A stretch of 64,000 nucleotides of DNA, from NCBI RefSeq assembly GCF_035594125.1, contig NC_087156.1:28686997-28750996 (forward strand), read 5' to 3'. Position numbers and translations under genes: made by a program. Below are positions 25,206 to 38,594 of this stretch, one piece after another; position 1 is the stretch's first letter; each line of letters starts with the position of its first letter. The notes under the pieces were generated by a model that saw only the letters and a list, made by a program, of their open reading frames with translations, did not search any database and had not been told where the DNA came from. This stretch comes from Scylla paramamosain (lineage: Eukaryota > Arthropoda > Malacostraca > Decapoda > Portunidae).

Positions 25206-25576
25206 ATGATTGCGAGAAAAATAAAAATGAAATTGCATATGAATAAACAAACAGATACTCGTAAATAGGTAGACAGATAGAGAAGCAGACAGTTAGACAA
25301 AAAATATATAAAAAGACAAACAGACAAAATAGATTGACAAAGCATATATTTTAATAACTGCAAATCTTAAAAAAAAAAAAAAAGTAAACGGCGACAGTAT
25401 TTTTCCATCAACTACAATTTCTTGCGAAGGAGGGAAGGTTCTTGGGTTCCCGGGTCCCCGCCGCCGCCTCGCCCCGTCAATTCGTGCAAATACGCCCTGA
25501 GCTGAACGATGCTTACTTAATATTGCACTCACACACTCAAACACTCACAGGTCGCATCACCAGGCAGAACCAAACG

Positions 25577-25578
<2 letters not shown>
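25206..25578. other. Intergenic, no gene seen
   Basis: A-run near 25370-25384 and a GC-rich segment at 25440-25480. Confidence 0.35.
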
Positions 25579-25774
<196 letters not shown>

Positions 25775-26258
25775 TACTGTTTTTCCCCCTTTTTTAATTT
25801 CTACACGCTTCATGAAATCATCATCCCTCCTCTTTCTCTCCCTCTCCCTCTCCCTCACTCCACGCTCTTAAACACGCAGGCAATTTTCTCCTTTCCATCT
25901 TTTTGCATCTTCGGTGACAGCGACGCAAAACTACTGCTCCCATGAGTTATACACAGCGTGAAGACGAACACGTGAAGGGGGACTGACTGGAACCGTAGAG
26001 GAGGAGGTAGAAGAGGAGCAAGAGGGAAGGAGTTCGAGGTGTGTTGAGATTAGAATGCTGTAAGGAAAGAGGAGACGAGAGAAGACATAAGGGTGAAGAC
26101 AAGGAAGAGGAGAAAGGAAGGAGGAGGGCGAGAAAGTGTGCTAGGATCAAAATGCTTAGAATAAAAGGGAAATAGGAGAGAAAAGGAAAAATGCATATTC
26201 GTATTTTTTTTTTTCTTTTTCGTACAGTCTTTTTTTTTATTTCTCGTATAATCTCTCC

Positions 26259-26261
<3 letters not shown>
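25775..26261. other. Intergenic purine-biased sequence, no gene seen
   Basis: GGAGGA/GAAGA-biased DNA with T runs near 26205. No gene recognised. Confidence 0.4.
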
Positions 26262-26337
<76 letters not shown>

Positions 26338-26480
26338 GGACTTGCGTGAGTGAAAACATGATGATAAGCTGAATACATTGACCTGAAGGCCTCACTGTGC
26401 TCTTCAAGGCTGCTCTGGGGTGGTGATGCGTGGTGTGACTGACGGTGGTGGTGGTGGTGGTGGAGGTGGTGGTGGTAGTG
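26262..26480. repeat. (CT)n array and (GGT)n tract
   Basis: (CT)n at about 26262-26331 and GGT triplets at about 26442-26480. Confidence 0.9.
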
Positions 26481-26561
26481 TAGTGGATAGGAGTGTTAAT
26501 AGATAGGAGAGGGAGTGTCACTGGAATGTGGAGGACATAATGCTATACCAGCGAGATTATT

Positions 26562-27149
<588 letters not shown>

Positions 27150-27282
27150 AGATATCGACCAAGGTGGGGCGGGAAAGAAAAAAAGACAAAAAATAAAAAA
27201 AGAGGGTCAAATGCCATTCCCAAAAAGAAAATAGGAGTGGGAGAAACGAGCGAGGGAAGCCAATTTATTTTTCTGAGGTGTC

Positions 27283-27283
<1 letters not shown>

Positions 27284-27330
<47 letters not shown>
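27284..27330. repeat. (GT)n microsatellite
   Basis: About 47 bp of GT. The following 27331-27720 is C-rich then G-rich, without a recognised gene. Confidence 0.96.
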
Positions 27331-27331
<1 letters not shown>

Positions 27332-27724
27332 CCTGTGGGGGAGATTATTGCCTCAGGTGCTTCCCTTCCCTTAATTCCCACCCTCCCCTCAGTCCCCTCC
27401 CCCCTCACCCTCGCCCTCTCCCCTCCCTCCCATCCCTCTCTCCCACACGCCTCTCACGCCTCAACAACAAGCGATATTATCTCCTGCAGGACCAAAAATC
27501 CCCCACCCACCCCTTCCACACGCCCTCCCCCTGGGGTTGGCGGCCGGGGAGGGTGGTCGTGGGGAGGCCTGGACCCCCGGCGTCATTTCAAGCGCAGCAC
27601 ACCTCCGGGCGGCGGCAGTGGAGGAGGGAAGTTGGAAAGAAATGAAGGAAAGTTGTAAAAAATGTAACCGCGTCCTTATCTTCCCTTCCATAGAGCGGGT
27701 CTTCTGTGCTCTAAGGTTTTCTTA

Positions 27725-28240
27725 TTCCTCTTGTCGCCAGCCGGTCATCCAGTCAGCTAGTCAGCCGTTAAAGGTAGCCATCCTGCCAGTCAGCAAGTCA
27801 CCCGGCTAGTCGACCAGCCAATCAAATAAAGCCAGTCGGCCAGTTAGCCAGCGAGCCAGCAAGCAAGTTAGCCAGTCAGCCAACCAGTCTGTCAGTCAGC
27901 CAGCTAGTCAGCAAGCAATCAAATCAGCTGACCAACCAGCCGACATACCAGGCAATCAGTCAGTCAGCCAGTCAGTGAACCAGATAGTTAGCCGGCGATC
28001 AAGTCAACCAACTAGTTAGTCAGGCAGCCAACAAGTCAGCCAACTAATCAGTCAGCTAAATCCGATCCAATCAGGTACCCTGCCAGCCAACCAGTCAGTC
28101 AGTCGGCCACCAAGTCAGCCAACCAGTTACAAGGTCAGCCAAAAAATACATCAACCAGTCACCTACCAAGTCAGCCAACCAGATAGCCAGTGAGCCATTC
28201 AGCCAGCCAGTCAGCCAGCAAGCAAGCCAGCCACCACCAC
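27725..28240. repeat. Degenerate CAGT/CAGC satellite-like tract
   Basis: Half a kilobase of irregular CCAGTCAGCCAGC-type words (CAGTCAGC, CAGCCAAC, AAGTCAGC). The 4-bp phase CAGY is preserved over most of it despite many substitutions. Confidence 0.8.
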
Positions 28241-28920
28241 ATCCCAGCGAGAGACCGAGCGATAACGGCAGAAAACAAACAAAAAAAAAGGTAAAGATTA
28301 AAGAGGAAACACAGCTATAACACTTTCAGAAATACCCATGACCGCCCTGCCTGATGTGCCAGCCCGATTCTTCCCTTCCTTCCCTTCCCTTTCCCTTCTC
28401 TTTCCCTTCATCTTAAAGAAAGGACCACCACCACCACCTCCACCACCACCACCATCATCGCACGAGGAAACCTTAATAATTTATGATGAGTTCCGGATCT
28501 ACTCTCTCCCTCACCCTCCTCTCTGTGTGTCTCCCTCTCTCCCTCCCTCTCTCTCTTCCTCAGCGTGTCTCTCTGTATTCCCTCCTCGCGGAAAACAATA
28601 ACGGAGACGGAGAAATTCCCCCACCACCTCCGTCGTCCGCCGCCCTCCCCTCCCTCCCCCCGTACATGTTTTTTTTCCCCTATTGATCTGCTGAGCCCGT
28701 CGAATGTCGCCTGACTACTGCCTACACTACTGACGAAGGGATGAACGCTGCTGAAAAAAAGGGGAGTGATGGAAATAAACGGAGTACAGGATGAGGAGCA
28801 GGAGGAGGAGGAATAGATGGAAGAGGAGGAGGAGGAGGATAAGTGGGGATGAAAATAAAGGAAAATGAGAATAGATGGAGGAAAATGAGCATAGGAAGGA
28901 GAAAGAGAAGAAAAAAAAAA
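28241..28920. other. C/T-rich then purine-rich intergenic DNA
   Basis: CCACCA triplets near 28425-28455, CCTCC near 28500-28670 and GGAGGA near 28795-28840. No gene. Confidence 0.5.
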
Positions 28921-29299
28921 CGTAGATAGAGAAACGAAGGAATAAGTCTAAGTAAAAACAATGGACAGCGATGGAAAAAGTTAAACGAAATAACAAAAAA
29001 TCAAGAAAACGGCCACGCAACGACCTCATGACCTCCTCCTGTTCTATCTGACCTTGCCGCGAGCGAAGAAAAACAAGACGCAGAGAAAAAAAAGTTAAGT
29101 ACCAGAGCTGGAGTTTCTTCCTCAAAGGGTAGGAACGTGGCTTTAATTTTCTCTCGACTCTTTTGATGTGACGCGAGGCCTTAGCGGCGACTGTGGCTGT
29201 GGTTAAATGAAGTTTGCTGGAGACTGAAGGAGGTCAGATGCCGAGGACGCCCACGGTCGCTACGGGAAGGAAAAGAAGAAGTGAATGGGGAGGGACTGT
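28921..29299. other. Unique sequence, no gene seen
   Basis: Nothing recognised. Confidence 0.35.
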
Positions 29300-29850
29300 T
29301 TTGCGGGACGATATAGTATACAGCAAGAGACTAAGATGAAGGTAATAGATGTATTGGAGAAGTATGAGGAACTATGAAAGAGACACAACAAGAACGGGAA
29401 AAATAGTGATAAAATAAAGCATGGACGATATACACAGTAAGAAACTAAGATAGAAACAAGAGAGCAAGAGTAGAACAAGACGAAGAATACAGTAAGAGAA
29501 GACTATGTAATGGCTATCTACAGAAGAAATACAACAAGAACAGAGAAAATTGATGATGGACAACGTAATCTCTCGAATCTCTTTCCGTGGATGATAAACA
29601 CCCACAGCAAGAGACTAAGAAGGGCAGAATAGGAGATACTGACAGAGTATGAGAAGGCTGAATGATGACTGAGAGAAATACAACAAAATTCCGAGGAAAT
29701 TAATGTTGAGAGAGCGTTGAATCTCTTGAATCTCTTAACGTGGATGATATACTCAGCAAGAAACAGAGATAGGAGAAGTATTAGGAAAGTTAGAGAACAA
29801 TCGGCAATAAGTATGAGAGAAATGCAGCAAGTATAAGTATTAAAGAAGAA
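29300..29850. repeat. Diverged tandem array (~117-165 bp units)
   Basis: The landmark GATGATATACACAGCAAGAG recurs, with changes, at about 29308, 29425, 29590 and 29742. Between landmarks, GAGAAATACAACAAGAACAG and AATCTCTTGAATCTCTT words recur in the same order. Four partial units. Confidence 0.7.
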
Positions 29851-30762
29851 ACATTACGGAGAGAAAGGCAAGGAGTGAAAAGGAAGACATGTTTATATGG
29901 AAATGCGGCGAGAAGTAGGGAAAGGTGATGATTGGAAGTGTGACTAAAGGGAAGAGATATGGCAAGGAGTGGAAATGGAGAGGGTCGAGAGAGAAGAAAG
30001 ACGAGGCGATAAGAAGGAATAGGGACACGTGGGAGAAATATGACGGGAGAGGTGTCGGTGTTAGGAGCCTTACGCGCCGGAATTTTTAGACGGTGACTCA
30101 TAGAAGACAAACTAATGAGGCGTTGAAGTGACAGCAAAGCGACACAGGATGTGACAACGTGTTAAGCTTTCCGACTGAGATATGTACACATTAAAAAAGT
30201 GTCTTGTTTTCTTCAGCTAGACGTCTCCTACAGACTTTTAAATACACACACACGCACATGAACGTACACAGACAGTAAGACGCGTGACTGCAAAGTGTTG
30301 AGTGGTCAGCGCGGCATCGCACCAACAAACTATGCAAGGGCTCAACATTTTTTTATGGTTTTAAGATGCATTTACAGCTAGACTTATCTTTTTCGTCTTG
30401 AGGGCTGCTCCTCGGTCTCGTGGTGTCCACTTATCATTAAGCAAATAATGTCCAATACAGGAATTCATCTATATTACTCATCTAACTCTACTTAGTTACG
30501 TGATAAGCAGCTGAATCTGAAGATTATAATTACGTATATACGCTTGTATAGATATTTACACTTAAAAGTAACAATCATTAATTAAGTCTTAGTATTAAGA
30601 TTACGCACGAGAACAAAGTAGACATCTGACTATGTATGCACGGAGAGAGGGCGTGCGGCGCCCTCCTCCCCCGGGGCGAGGCGACGGCGGCGACGCGGCG
30701 CGGCAGAACAATAGGGGCACGTGGGACTCACCCTGACCTGCTGTGGGCGAGGGCACCGACAG

Positions 30763-30763
<1 letters not shown>
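29851..30763. other. Unique sequence, no gene seen
   Basis: Ends in a CpG-rich stretch (30640-30715). No recognised gene. Confidence 0.4.

Positions 30764-30836
<73 letters not shown>
30764..30836. repeat. (GT)n microsatellite
   Basis: About 73 bp of GT. The flanks (30640-30910) are CpG-rich. Confidence 0.97.
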
Positions 30837-30841
<5 letters not shown>

Positions 30842-31286
30842 AGCGGGTGTACCTCGTGCTGGAGTGCTGGCAGTGGCGGCAGTGTCCGGACGTCGCCTAT
30901 ATGTAAAACTGGTGTAGCCGCCCAGACACTGCCGCGTATCACTATTTTGTCTTAATGATGGCAATGTGGTGATGCGTGGTGGCGGTGATGCGATGCTGCT
31001 GCGTGGTGACGGTGACTGGTGACTGGTTTGTTGACTGGTTAGGTGGTTGTGTTGATGGAGATATGGTGGCGATATATATAATGGTGCAATGCCATTGCTA
31101 TGGTTATGGAAGTGATGAAGTTACGATTAACAGAACTCCGAACAGCTTTCCCTCCCAGTATAGAACAATCAACCTCTCCCTCATAGCGGTGAGTTAACAC
31201 CCCACCCCTTCCTGCCTTACTCAGCTGGCCACGTCCAAGTCTAACCCTCTGCTGCAGCAACGCACGGAGTCAGCGGGCGCGGCACG

Positions 31287-31463
31287 ATGCAGGATTCCCA
31301 GGGGAAACCCAGCCTAGTCGCCAGGGCTAAAGGGAAGCTTCTGCTTAGTGTATTACATAGCTTGAGTCTGTGCCGCCGCTCCGCCACACCGCTACTACTT
31401 CTTACTGTGAGATGCGCTCTGCTCCCCACTCCCCCTCCCTTCCAACTCCCCGAGGACTTCAAG
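31287..31463 (+). other. Exon-like open frame ending at a consensus splice donor
   Basis: An ATG at 31287 opens a frame of 59 codons of mixed, non-repetitive composition. It reaches CAAG followed by GTGAGT at 31464, a consensus 5' splice site in phase 0. The encoded peptide is Leu-rich in its middle and could hold a signal or membrane segment. I recognise no family. A chance ORF in CpG-rich DNA is at least as likely. Confidence 0.2.
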
Positions 31464-31792
31464 GTGAGTGGTTTAATTTAGTCTGGATTAAAGGTACGCC
31501 TTCATTCCTGCCTCTCTCCGTGGCGTGGAAAGAAATGTCTGCTTTGGAATGGCCGCCACCTTTCCTATGAATTAAGGGTGTGGACAGTTATCATATCAAA
31601 CCAGTGCCTCTAATCTCCTGTATTAGAGAATATCAAAATTTCCGAAGGTCTTAAATATCTCAGTTGACGTTAGAAATTGAGCAACCTTCACTCGTTTCCA
31701 CGGTGTTTGGTGTTGTTCCTTAATTTCAATACCCAAGATCTGATAAGAATTCAACAGTAGTCAGGTTCTGCAAGATTACCAGTAGATCACAG

Positions 31793-32006
31793 GACTTACG
31801 ACCGAAGGGAAAGATATGACAATTGAAGCGAGAGCACTCAGTTTCTTGACATTTGACCATGACTGTGCCTATGCCGCTGCACTCCCCGCAACCCACCACG
31901 TGTCACTCAAGGCTGCAGGTCCCGGGCGTAGCGGTATAGCAGTGTTTGAGGAAAGGATCATACGGGAGGAGGGGATGAGTGGATACATCATGACACCTGT
32001 CCAGCA
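31793..32006 (+). other. Exon-like open frame between splice-like borders
   Basis: An open frame runs from an acceptor-like CACAG (AG at 31791-31792) to a GTAAGT donor at 32007, with ordinary amino-acid composition across about 70 codons. The upstream pyrimidine tract is poor. Its start phase does not match the donor phase of the ORF at 31287-31463, so the two do not join directly. No family recognised. Confidence 0.2.
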
Positions 32007-32029
32007 AGTAAGTCTGACTCCCATGCCAC

Positions 32030-32596
32030 ACACCACCTGATTAAATTTACACTCCAGGACATACCTAGATCTAGTTTCTTTGTATGCATATGTAATTAGT
32101 ATATTATTTGCTTGCTGCGTCCTCTTAACCCTTTCACTGCTACAGCTTCTTCTCAGCTTGGTATTAGTCTTGTATAACATTTGAGGAGGATTTTGAAAGA
32201 CCACACTCACAGATAAAGGTTGCATCTAGTATCTAGTGAAGCTTTTGAGTACATGTACCTTAATTTTCGATAAGTAAGATTCCCTTGGGTTGCTGAAAAT
32301 AAAATCACCTGCACCATTAGCAGCCTTGATTTTTTATACTTGTTCGGATTGATTATAACTGTACTGGTGTGAATGTTCAGGCGTCAGTGGAGGACAGGCT
32401 GCCGACCAGAAGGTAATAAATGTACACAGCAACTGTCACCCTGTCTCTACATTCCTCCTTCTCTTGGCTCGGTACATAACACTCTCCTGGCTCTTTCATT
32501 ACCGAGGTGCTGAATTGAATGTTGTAGTGGCGCTGAGAACCAGTCAGTTAATCAATCAATCAGTCAAACAACTGGCGACTTTTTTGACTGATTCCT
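32030..32596. other. Unique sequence, no gene seen
   Basis: Nothing recognised. Confidence 0.35.
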
Positions 32597-32675
32597 CGAC
32601 TTTATTTGGGAGGGACAAGTTGAACAGGCTTTTATTTCCCCTTCCTATTGTTTCGTCTTTTTAGCCAGTCTCCTT
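32597..32675 (+). mobile_element. LINE 3'-UTR relic
   Basis: The run GACTTTATTTGGGAGGGACA, then AGGCTTTTATTTCC and TTTTTAGCCAGTCTCC, parallels the 3' UTR of the older LINE copy at 33834-34144 and, more distantly, that of the element at 49590-51338. Confidence 0.45.
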
Positions 32676-33019
32676 GATGCGTATTAAGACTCTGTATTTC
32701 CCTTCTATTACAAGGGAAAAAAAATCCAACAAACCCTGATTACATTCAGAGCCGATACAAAATCTCCCTTTTTTTTTTATTTTCGTTTTTGTTTCCATCC
32801 TCACCTGGATATCGGAACACCTGAGAAACTGCTGATCTGCAAACTTTTAGGCGATACAAGTCTCCTGAACTTTCGTGTGTGTGTGTCTGTGCTTCGACAT
32901 AAAAAACTTCAGCAAACACTTCTTGCTCCGCATCCTCCCTCGTTAACGGATGGAGGGGAATGGGAGGGGGGAGGAATGAATCTGTTTCTTTCTAAGCTGA
33001 TAATAATAGTCATGAATGC
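32676..33019. other. Unique sequence, no gene seen
   Basis: Nothing recognised. Confidence 0.35.
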
Positions 33020-33295
33020 ACACACCGCTGAGAATATCATGTAGTAGCTGATAAGTAACGAGAAAAGGACAAACTTTAACACTTCAACACTACTCATTCA
33101 ATCAATCTACTCTCTTTTATTTTCTATTACTTGTTCTCCGTTACTGCAAAACGAGAATCACTAATGCAAGCACCGTAGATGACTTTATATGGTATAATGA
33201 ACAAGAGGAAGGGACAAACTGAGTGACTTCAACACCTCAACACCAATTATTCAATCAATCTACTCTCTTATTTCTTCTAATACTTGTCCTCAGCG
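33020..33295. repeat. Diverged direct duplication, ~153-bp offset
   Basis: GGACAAACT...CTTCAACAC and ATTCAATCAATCTACTCTCT followed by TACTTGTYCTC occur at about 33067-33135 and again at about 33216-33292. The ATTCAATCAATC landmark is offset by 153 bp. Confidence 0.75.
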
Positions 33296-33833
33296 AAGTC
33301 TCAAGGAAGAGTCAGAAATATATTGGGAGTTCGAAGAGAAGATGATGACGGGGCGAGAGTCAGGAGGTCTCCGGAAAGTTAGGGGCGAGGGAAGTGATGC
33401 GAGTCAATCGCGGAAAGCCAGAGGTGGAAAAAGGAAGGTCACACGCCATAAAATCTAACTTGTACTTCGAACGAATGCAACAAAATGATTTGGAATGAAA
33501 AGATAAATAAAAAAGTAATACCAACAGCAGAGATTGTTATGCGTAATTACTTCATTAAAACTAAAAACACGTACTGGGAGAAGGGAGCGGCAGGGGAAAG
33601 TTCATATCAAAGTTTTCAACAAAACAACAAGTTCCAGTACAATGGAGATGTGTCACTGCCCGTGTCCCGCCGCCCGCCCCGCTCACACACAGCTAGGGGG
33701 CGGTGACACGAACTTGTGTGGTTTTTTCTCTCAAATAACCTTACGCTCTTATCGCTGTCACTATAATAACACACTGACCGTCATTCTCCGTCACGATATA
33801 GAGGTAAATTTTTATAACAAACCCCCTCCTCTA
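33296..33833. other. Unique sequence, no gene recognised
   Basis: The open frame at 33534-33890 is mostly unique but runs into the adjacent LINE relic. No family recognised. Confidence 0.35.
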
Positions 33834-34144
33834 GCCTCGCTGCACAAGACTTTCTTCTTATTCTCTTTCCTAGTTTGTCCACTTTATTAATGCAAGAGTT
33901 AAGCAGTATCTTCATTTCTTCACATCTCTTACTGCTAAACTACGGAATTTTCATCCTGTCTCTGTATTTCCTCATGCGTACGACTCAAACTGTCCCAAGA
34001 GAGGAGCACCAAGACAACACAAAAAACTAACATGGCCGCCTCTTTTGATTGCTCTTCTGACTTTTTTAGGGAGCGGCATGTTGCGCGTGCTTTTATTTTA
34101 TTAATCTTCTTTGCCCTTAGCTGTTTCCCTGACACATAAAAAAC
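33834..34144 (+). mobile_element. Old 3' fragment of the same non-LTR retrotransposon
   Basis: GCCTCGCTGCACAAGACTTT, then ACGCAAGAGTTAA-like, GTAAACT-like and a UTR ending TTTGCCCTTAG...GACACATAAA follow the order of the C-terminal codons and 3' UTR of the element at 49590-51338. The frame is lost through indels. It covers roughly the last 70 codons plus UTR. Confidence 0.75.
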
Positions 34145-34857
34145 ACATATGCCCACAAGAAACCTCAAAGAGAGACGGTCACAACAAATATTAACATTGA
34201 CTCTCGCAAAACACAAACATTATTTTCTCTCCGTTCATTGCCGATATTAATATTGAAACTCCCAATACATTAACATCTCTTTCGCTCTCCCTTAGCAAAC
34301 GTAAACACACACACACACACACACACTCAAACGAAGCGGTAACCAACACTGCATACACAGCACAAGGAACACTCAATTACTTCCCCACACAAATCAGGAG
34401 GCGGTAGTGGTGACGGTGCTTTACTTAGCAGTCCCTCAGGAGACAGGGCAGAATGCATTATCTTCCTAAGATTCCCTGGGTCTCCCGCGCGGCACCTGTC
34501 ACAGCCTCTACTTGACTAACAGATTGGGATAATTGAGGAGGGAGAGAATGGAGGCCCTAAGGCGAGGCTACCAGCAAGGGAAGGGCGCCTGACGAGGACG
34601 CGGGACATGAGGGAGGGAATCTTCGAAAAAAAAAATGATGCAGCAGTTTGGATATACGAGGAAGGGAGAAGGAGCGGCTGCAGGAGGAGGAGAAAGAGGA
34701 GGAGGAGAGTCAGAAGAAGAAGGATGAGGATGGATAGCAAAAGGTTGTAGGAGCAGAATGTTTGATCGCCCCACGTCAGCTGCCGGACGCGACGGAAAAT
34801 TGCTGGTCTTAAAAATGGGTGGAGCTGTTTCTATGTTTATGCGATAAGAAGTTGTAG
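34145..34857. other. Unique sequence with short (AC)n, no gene seen
   Basis: (AC)n at about 34305-34325 and purine-rich DNA at 34655-34735. Confidence 0.4.
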
Positions 34858-34944
34858 TGGTAGTGGTGGTGGTGGTGGTGGTGGTGGTGGTGGTGGTGGT
34901 GGTGGTGGTGGTGGTGGTGGTGGTGGTGGTGGTGCTGGAGGTGA

Positions 34945-34981
<37 letters not shown>
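34858..34981. repeat. Compound (GGT)n-(AGT)n microsatellite
   Basis: (GGT)n at about 34865-34934 and (AGT)n at about 34945-34981. Confidence 0.97.
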
Positions 34982-34982
<1 letters not shown>

Positions 34983-35732
34983 ACAAAAATTATTATGTTC
35001 ATTCATATACATCTCCTCTTCTCATCCTCATCGTCCTCTTCCTCCTCCTTTTACTCCTCCTCATCCTCCTCTGCATCCCTATCTTTTCACTCTTCCTTTC
35101 CTCAAAACCCTCCTTCTTTTACCTCTCTCATCACTCCCTCCCAAGCCCCAAGCACCACACAGACTTACTAAACATCATAATGCTATCTGACACTACCTCC
35201 CTTCCCACCAACTCACCAAAGCCGCACCACACACGACAGACCACCAACCCCAGCATCTCGGACCCTGCCTTCTGAGAGCACCCAAGAGGAGACGCAACAG
35301 TAAAAAGACCTCAGCACCTTCAGCCCTCCAGGAACCTCAATAATAACACCCCCATTCCACTGAGAACCACATGCACAGTTCCCCCTTGGGTTTTGCGTGG
35401 TTTTCTTGGTTTGTGACTCGCTTGCACTCACTTCTGGAAACCTCAAGACCTCACCTCGGGCCGTAAACCCTGACGGACGGCCATAAGTGAGTGTAATTAA
35501 ACGGGCTGGAGTTTTGTAATTTACGACTTGAATTGTCTCACTCCTGGCGCGTCTCGGATGGCTTTGGAAGATTTGGGCAAGAAGAGGAGGAAGAGGAGGA
35601 GCAGTGTCTGAAGGAATAAGGAAATAGAGATAAGAAGACAAGATGATGCAAAGAGAAGAAAATGGAATACTCATGTAGAAGATATGAAAAAAAAAAGGAG
35701 AGGATGACAGAAGGATGGAAGGAAGTGCAGAT

Positions 35733-35737
<5 letters not shown>
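34982..35737. other. Pyrimidine-rich then unique sequence, no gene seen
   Basis: CTC/CCT-rich DNA at 35010-35150, then mixed sequence. Confidence 0.4.

Positions 35738-35815
<78 letters not shown>
35738..35815. repeat. (GA)n microsatellite
   Basis: About 78 bp of GA. Confidence 0.97.
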
Positions 35816-35817
<2 letters not shown>

Positions 35818-36044
35818 ACGAAGAGGAAACAAAGAGACAGGGGGGCGATGGTGAAGGGGAAGGAAAGGGAGAGAAAGGAAAGGTCGAGGCTCTCCACCGA
35901 CGCAGTTAGATAACATTAGTCAACTTACACAACAAACAAAGTCGAGGAGAGTAGTTTGTGATGAATTCGAGGAGCTAGAGCCAGAAAGAGGCAGCAGGGT
36001 GTGGCTGAGGGAGCGACGTGGCAGATGCAGGATGTAGTGTGAAT

Positions 36045-36375
36045 ATGGCAGGGTGTGGTAAGGGAGAACGTGTGGATGTAAACATTTGAGTGAAGAGTAT
36101 ATAGCTTTGCAAGGTGTGGCGGGGGAAAATGTGTAAAGAGAAACGTTTTGAGAAAAAGATATAGGCATATAGCTTTGCAAGGGTGTGACAGGGGGAACGT
36201 GTGGAGAAAAACGTTTTGAGTGAAGTCACACCTTTGCAAGGTGTGACAAAGGAGAAAGTGACAAGAAAAAAACATTTGGAGTGAAAGGTATAGTTTTGCA
36301 GGGTGTGACAGGGGAAAACGTGTAGAGAAAAACGTTTTGAGTGAAGGATATGGCTTTGCAAGGGAATGGCAGGGA
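36045..36375. repeat. Tandem array of ~60-68 bp units
   Basis: Five units (starts about 36048, 36113, 36181, 36239 and 36301) share GGTGTGACAGGGGAAAACGT, AAACGTTTTGAGTGAAG and ATAGCTTTGCAA in order, with a partial unit after 36361. The cysteine/histidine-patterned minus-strand frames across it arise from the DNA repeat. Confidence 0.85.
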
Positions 36376-37118
<743 letters not shown>

Positions 37119-37158
37119 AATCGAGGACTTAACATTTTCCTTTAGTTTTAATTTTTAG

Positions 37159-37159
<1 letters not shown>

Positions 37160-37243
<84 letters not shown>

Positions 37244-37310
37244 AACAGAAAAAGAGGGGGTGATTCAGAAAAAAATGGAAAAAAACGAAAAGAACGTGGA
37301 TTTCGAGAGG

Positions 37311-37378
<68 letters not shown>

Positions 37379-37611
37379 CAACGTAGCAAGGGCGTTCCAG
37401 TCCCCCGCTGCCTGCCGTGTCCATAGTCGAGCAGAAACAGTGTTCTTCTTAAAGCTGCAACTCGGTCACTATTTTCGTCTCCCGCCCTCTCCCTCCCTCC
37501 TTCTCCCTCTCCCTCTCCCTCTCTCCCTCTCCCTCTCTCCCTCTCTCTCTCTCTCTCCTGTTTTTTTTTTTTTCAGCCCTCCCACCACCGTGCTTTGCCT
37601 TGCTTACTCCC

Positions 37612-37672
<61 letters not shown>

Positions 37673-38020
37673 TACTACCACATTCCCCCTTCCTCTTACA
37701 TTTTACATAATCTACCTTCTCTTTCTCCTTCCTCCTTTCTCTTACTCCTCCTTCTCCTCCTCCTCCTCCTCCTCCTCCTCCTCCTCCTCCTCCTCCTCCT
37801 CCTCCTCCTCCTCCTCCTCCTCTATCAACATCCTTTTTCCTGGCCTTGCCTTCACCCCTCCCCCCACAAAAAAAAAAAACTCCGCTTCCTCCTCCTCCTC
37901 CTCCTCCTCCCTCTCTCTTCTTCCTCCTCCTCCTCCTCCTCCTCTTCCTCCTCCTCTTGCTCCACTTCCTCTCTTCCTCTTCCTCTCTTCCTCCTCCTCC
38001 TACTCCTCCACCTCCAGAAA
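37160..38020. repeat. Cluster: two (GA)n, (CT)n and (CTC)n arrays
   Basis: (GA)n at about 37161-37241 and 37314-37372, degenerate CTCCCT and (CT)n at 37490-37670, (CTC)n at about 37748-37822, and further CTC-rich DNA to 38015. A 261-residue frame spanning the cluster is entirely low complexity. Confidence 0.95.
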
Positions 38021-38594
38021 CGCAAGACAGACGACCCAAAAATAAGTTAGCACAGTATGACTGATGGAAAAAAGGGGAGAGAGAGGATTGAGATAGAGAA
38101 AGTACACACAGAAATGAAAGAGAGAGGGAAAGAAAGAGATGGATAGAAAAAGGGAAGGAAGGAAAGACGTAGAAGGGGAATCAATTAAGTTGCTATCATA
38201 TCATGAGGCTGAGAGGGTGAGAGAGCTTAAAGGGGAAGGGATGAAAGAGGGGAAGTTTGCATGTTAGAAGCAGGAAGGCGGATGAGGAGGAGGAGGAGGA
38301 GGAGGAGGAGGAGGACAAGGAGGAGGTAGTGGAAGTCAGGAAGGGTCAGGAGCGAGGGTATGGACGAGTGAAGGGTAGGAGAGAGGGGGAGAGAGAGGGT
38401 GAGAAGGAAGAGAATGGAGAGTAGCTACCATGAAAGCCTTAGTATCTGTTTGTAGACCCAGGAAGAGGAGTTGTCCGGAGGGTAAACAAACGGTGGTGGA
38501 AAATTCAGGTCATCTTGCAATTAACATGACGAGCTAGAGGCGGGAAGAGTGGAGGTTTTTTTCTGAAGTGCAAGGAGGAAAAGTAAAAAAAGTT

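Noticed and set aside
36045..36375. CRISPR-like array
   Set aside because: The units are contiguous tandem repeats with no unique spacers, and the genome is eukaryotic.
37260..38045. 261-residue plus-strand open frame
   Set aside because: It is a translation of (GA)n, (CT)n and (CTC)n arrays; every segment is low complexity and no domain is visible.
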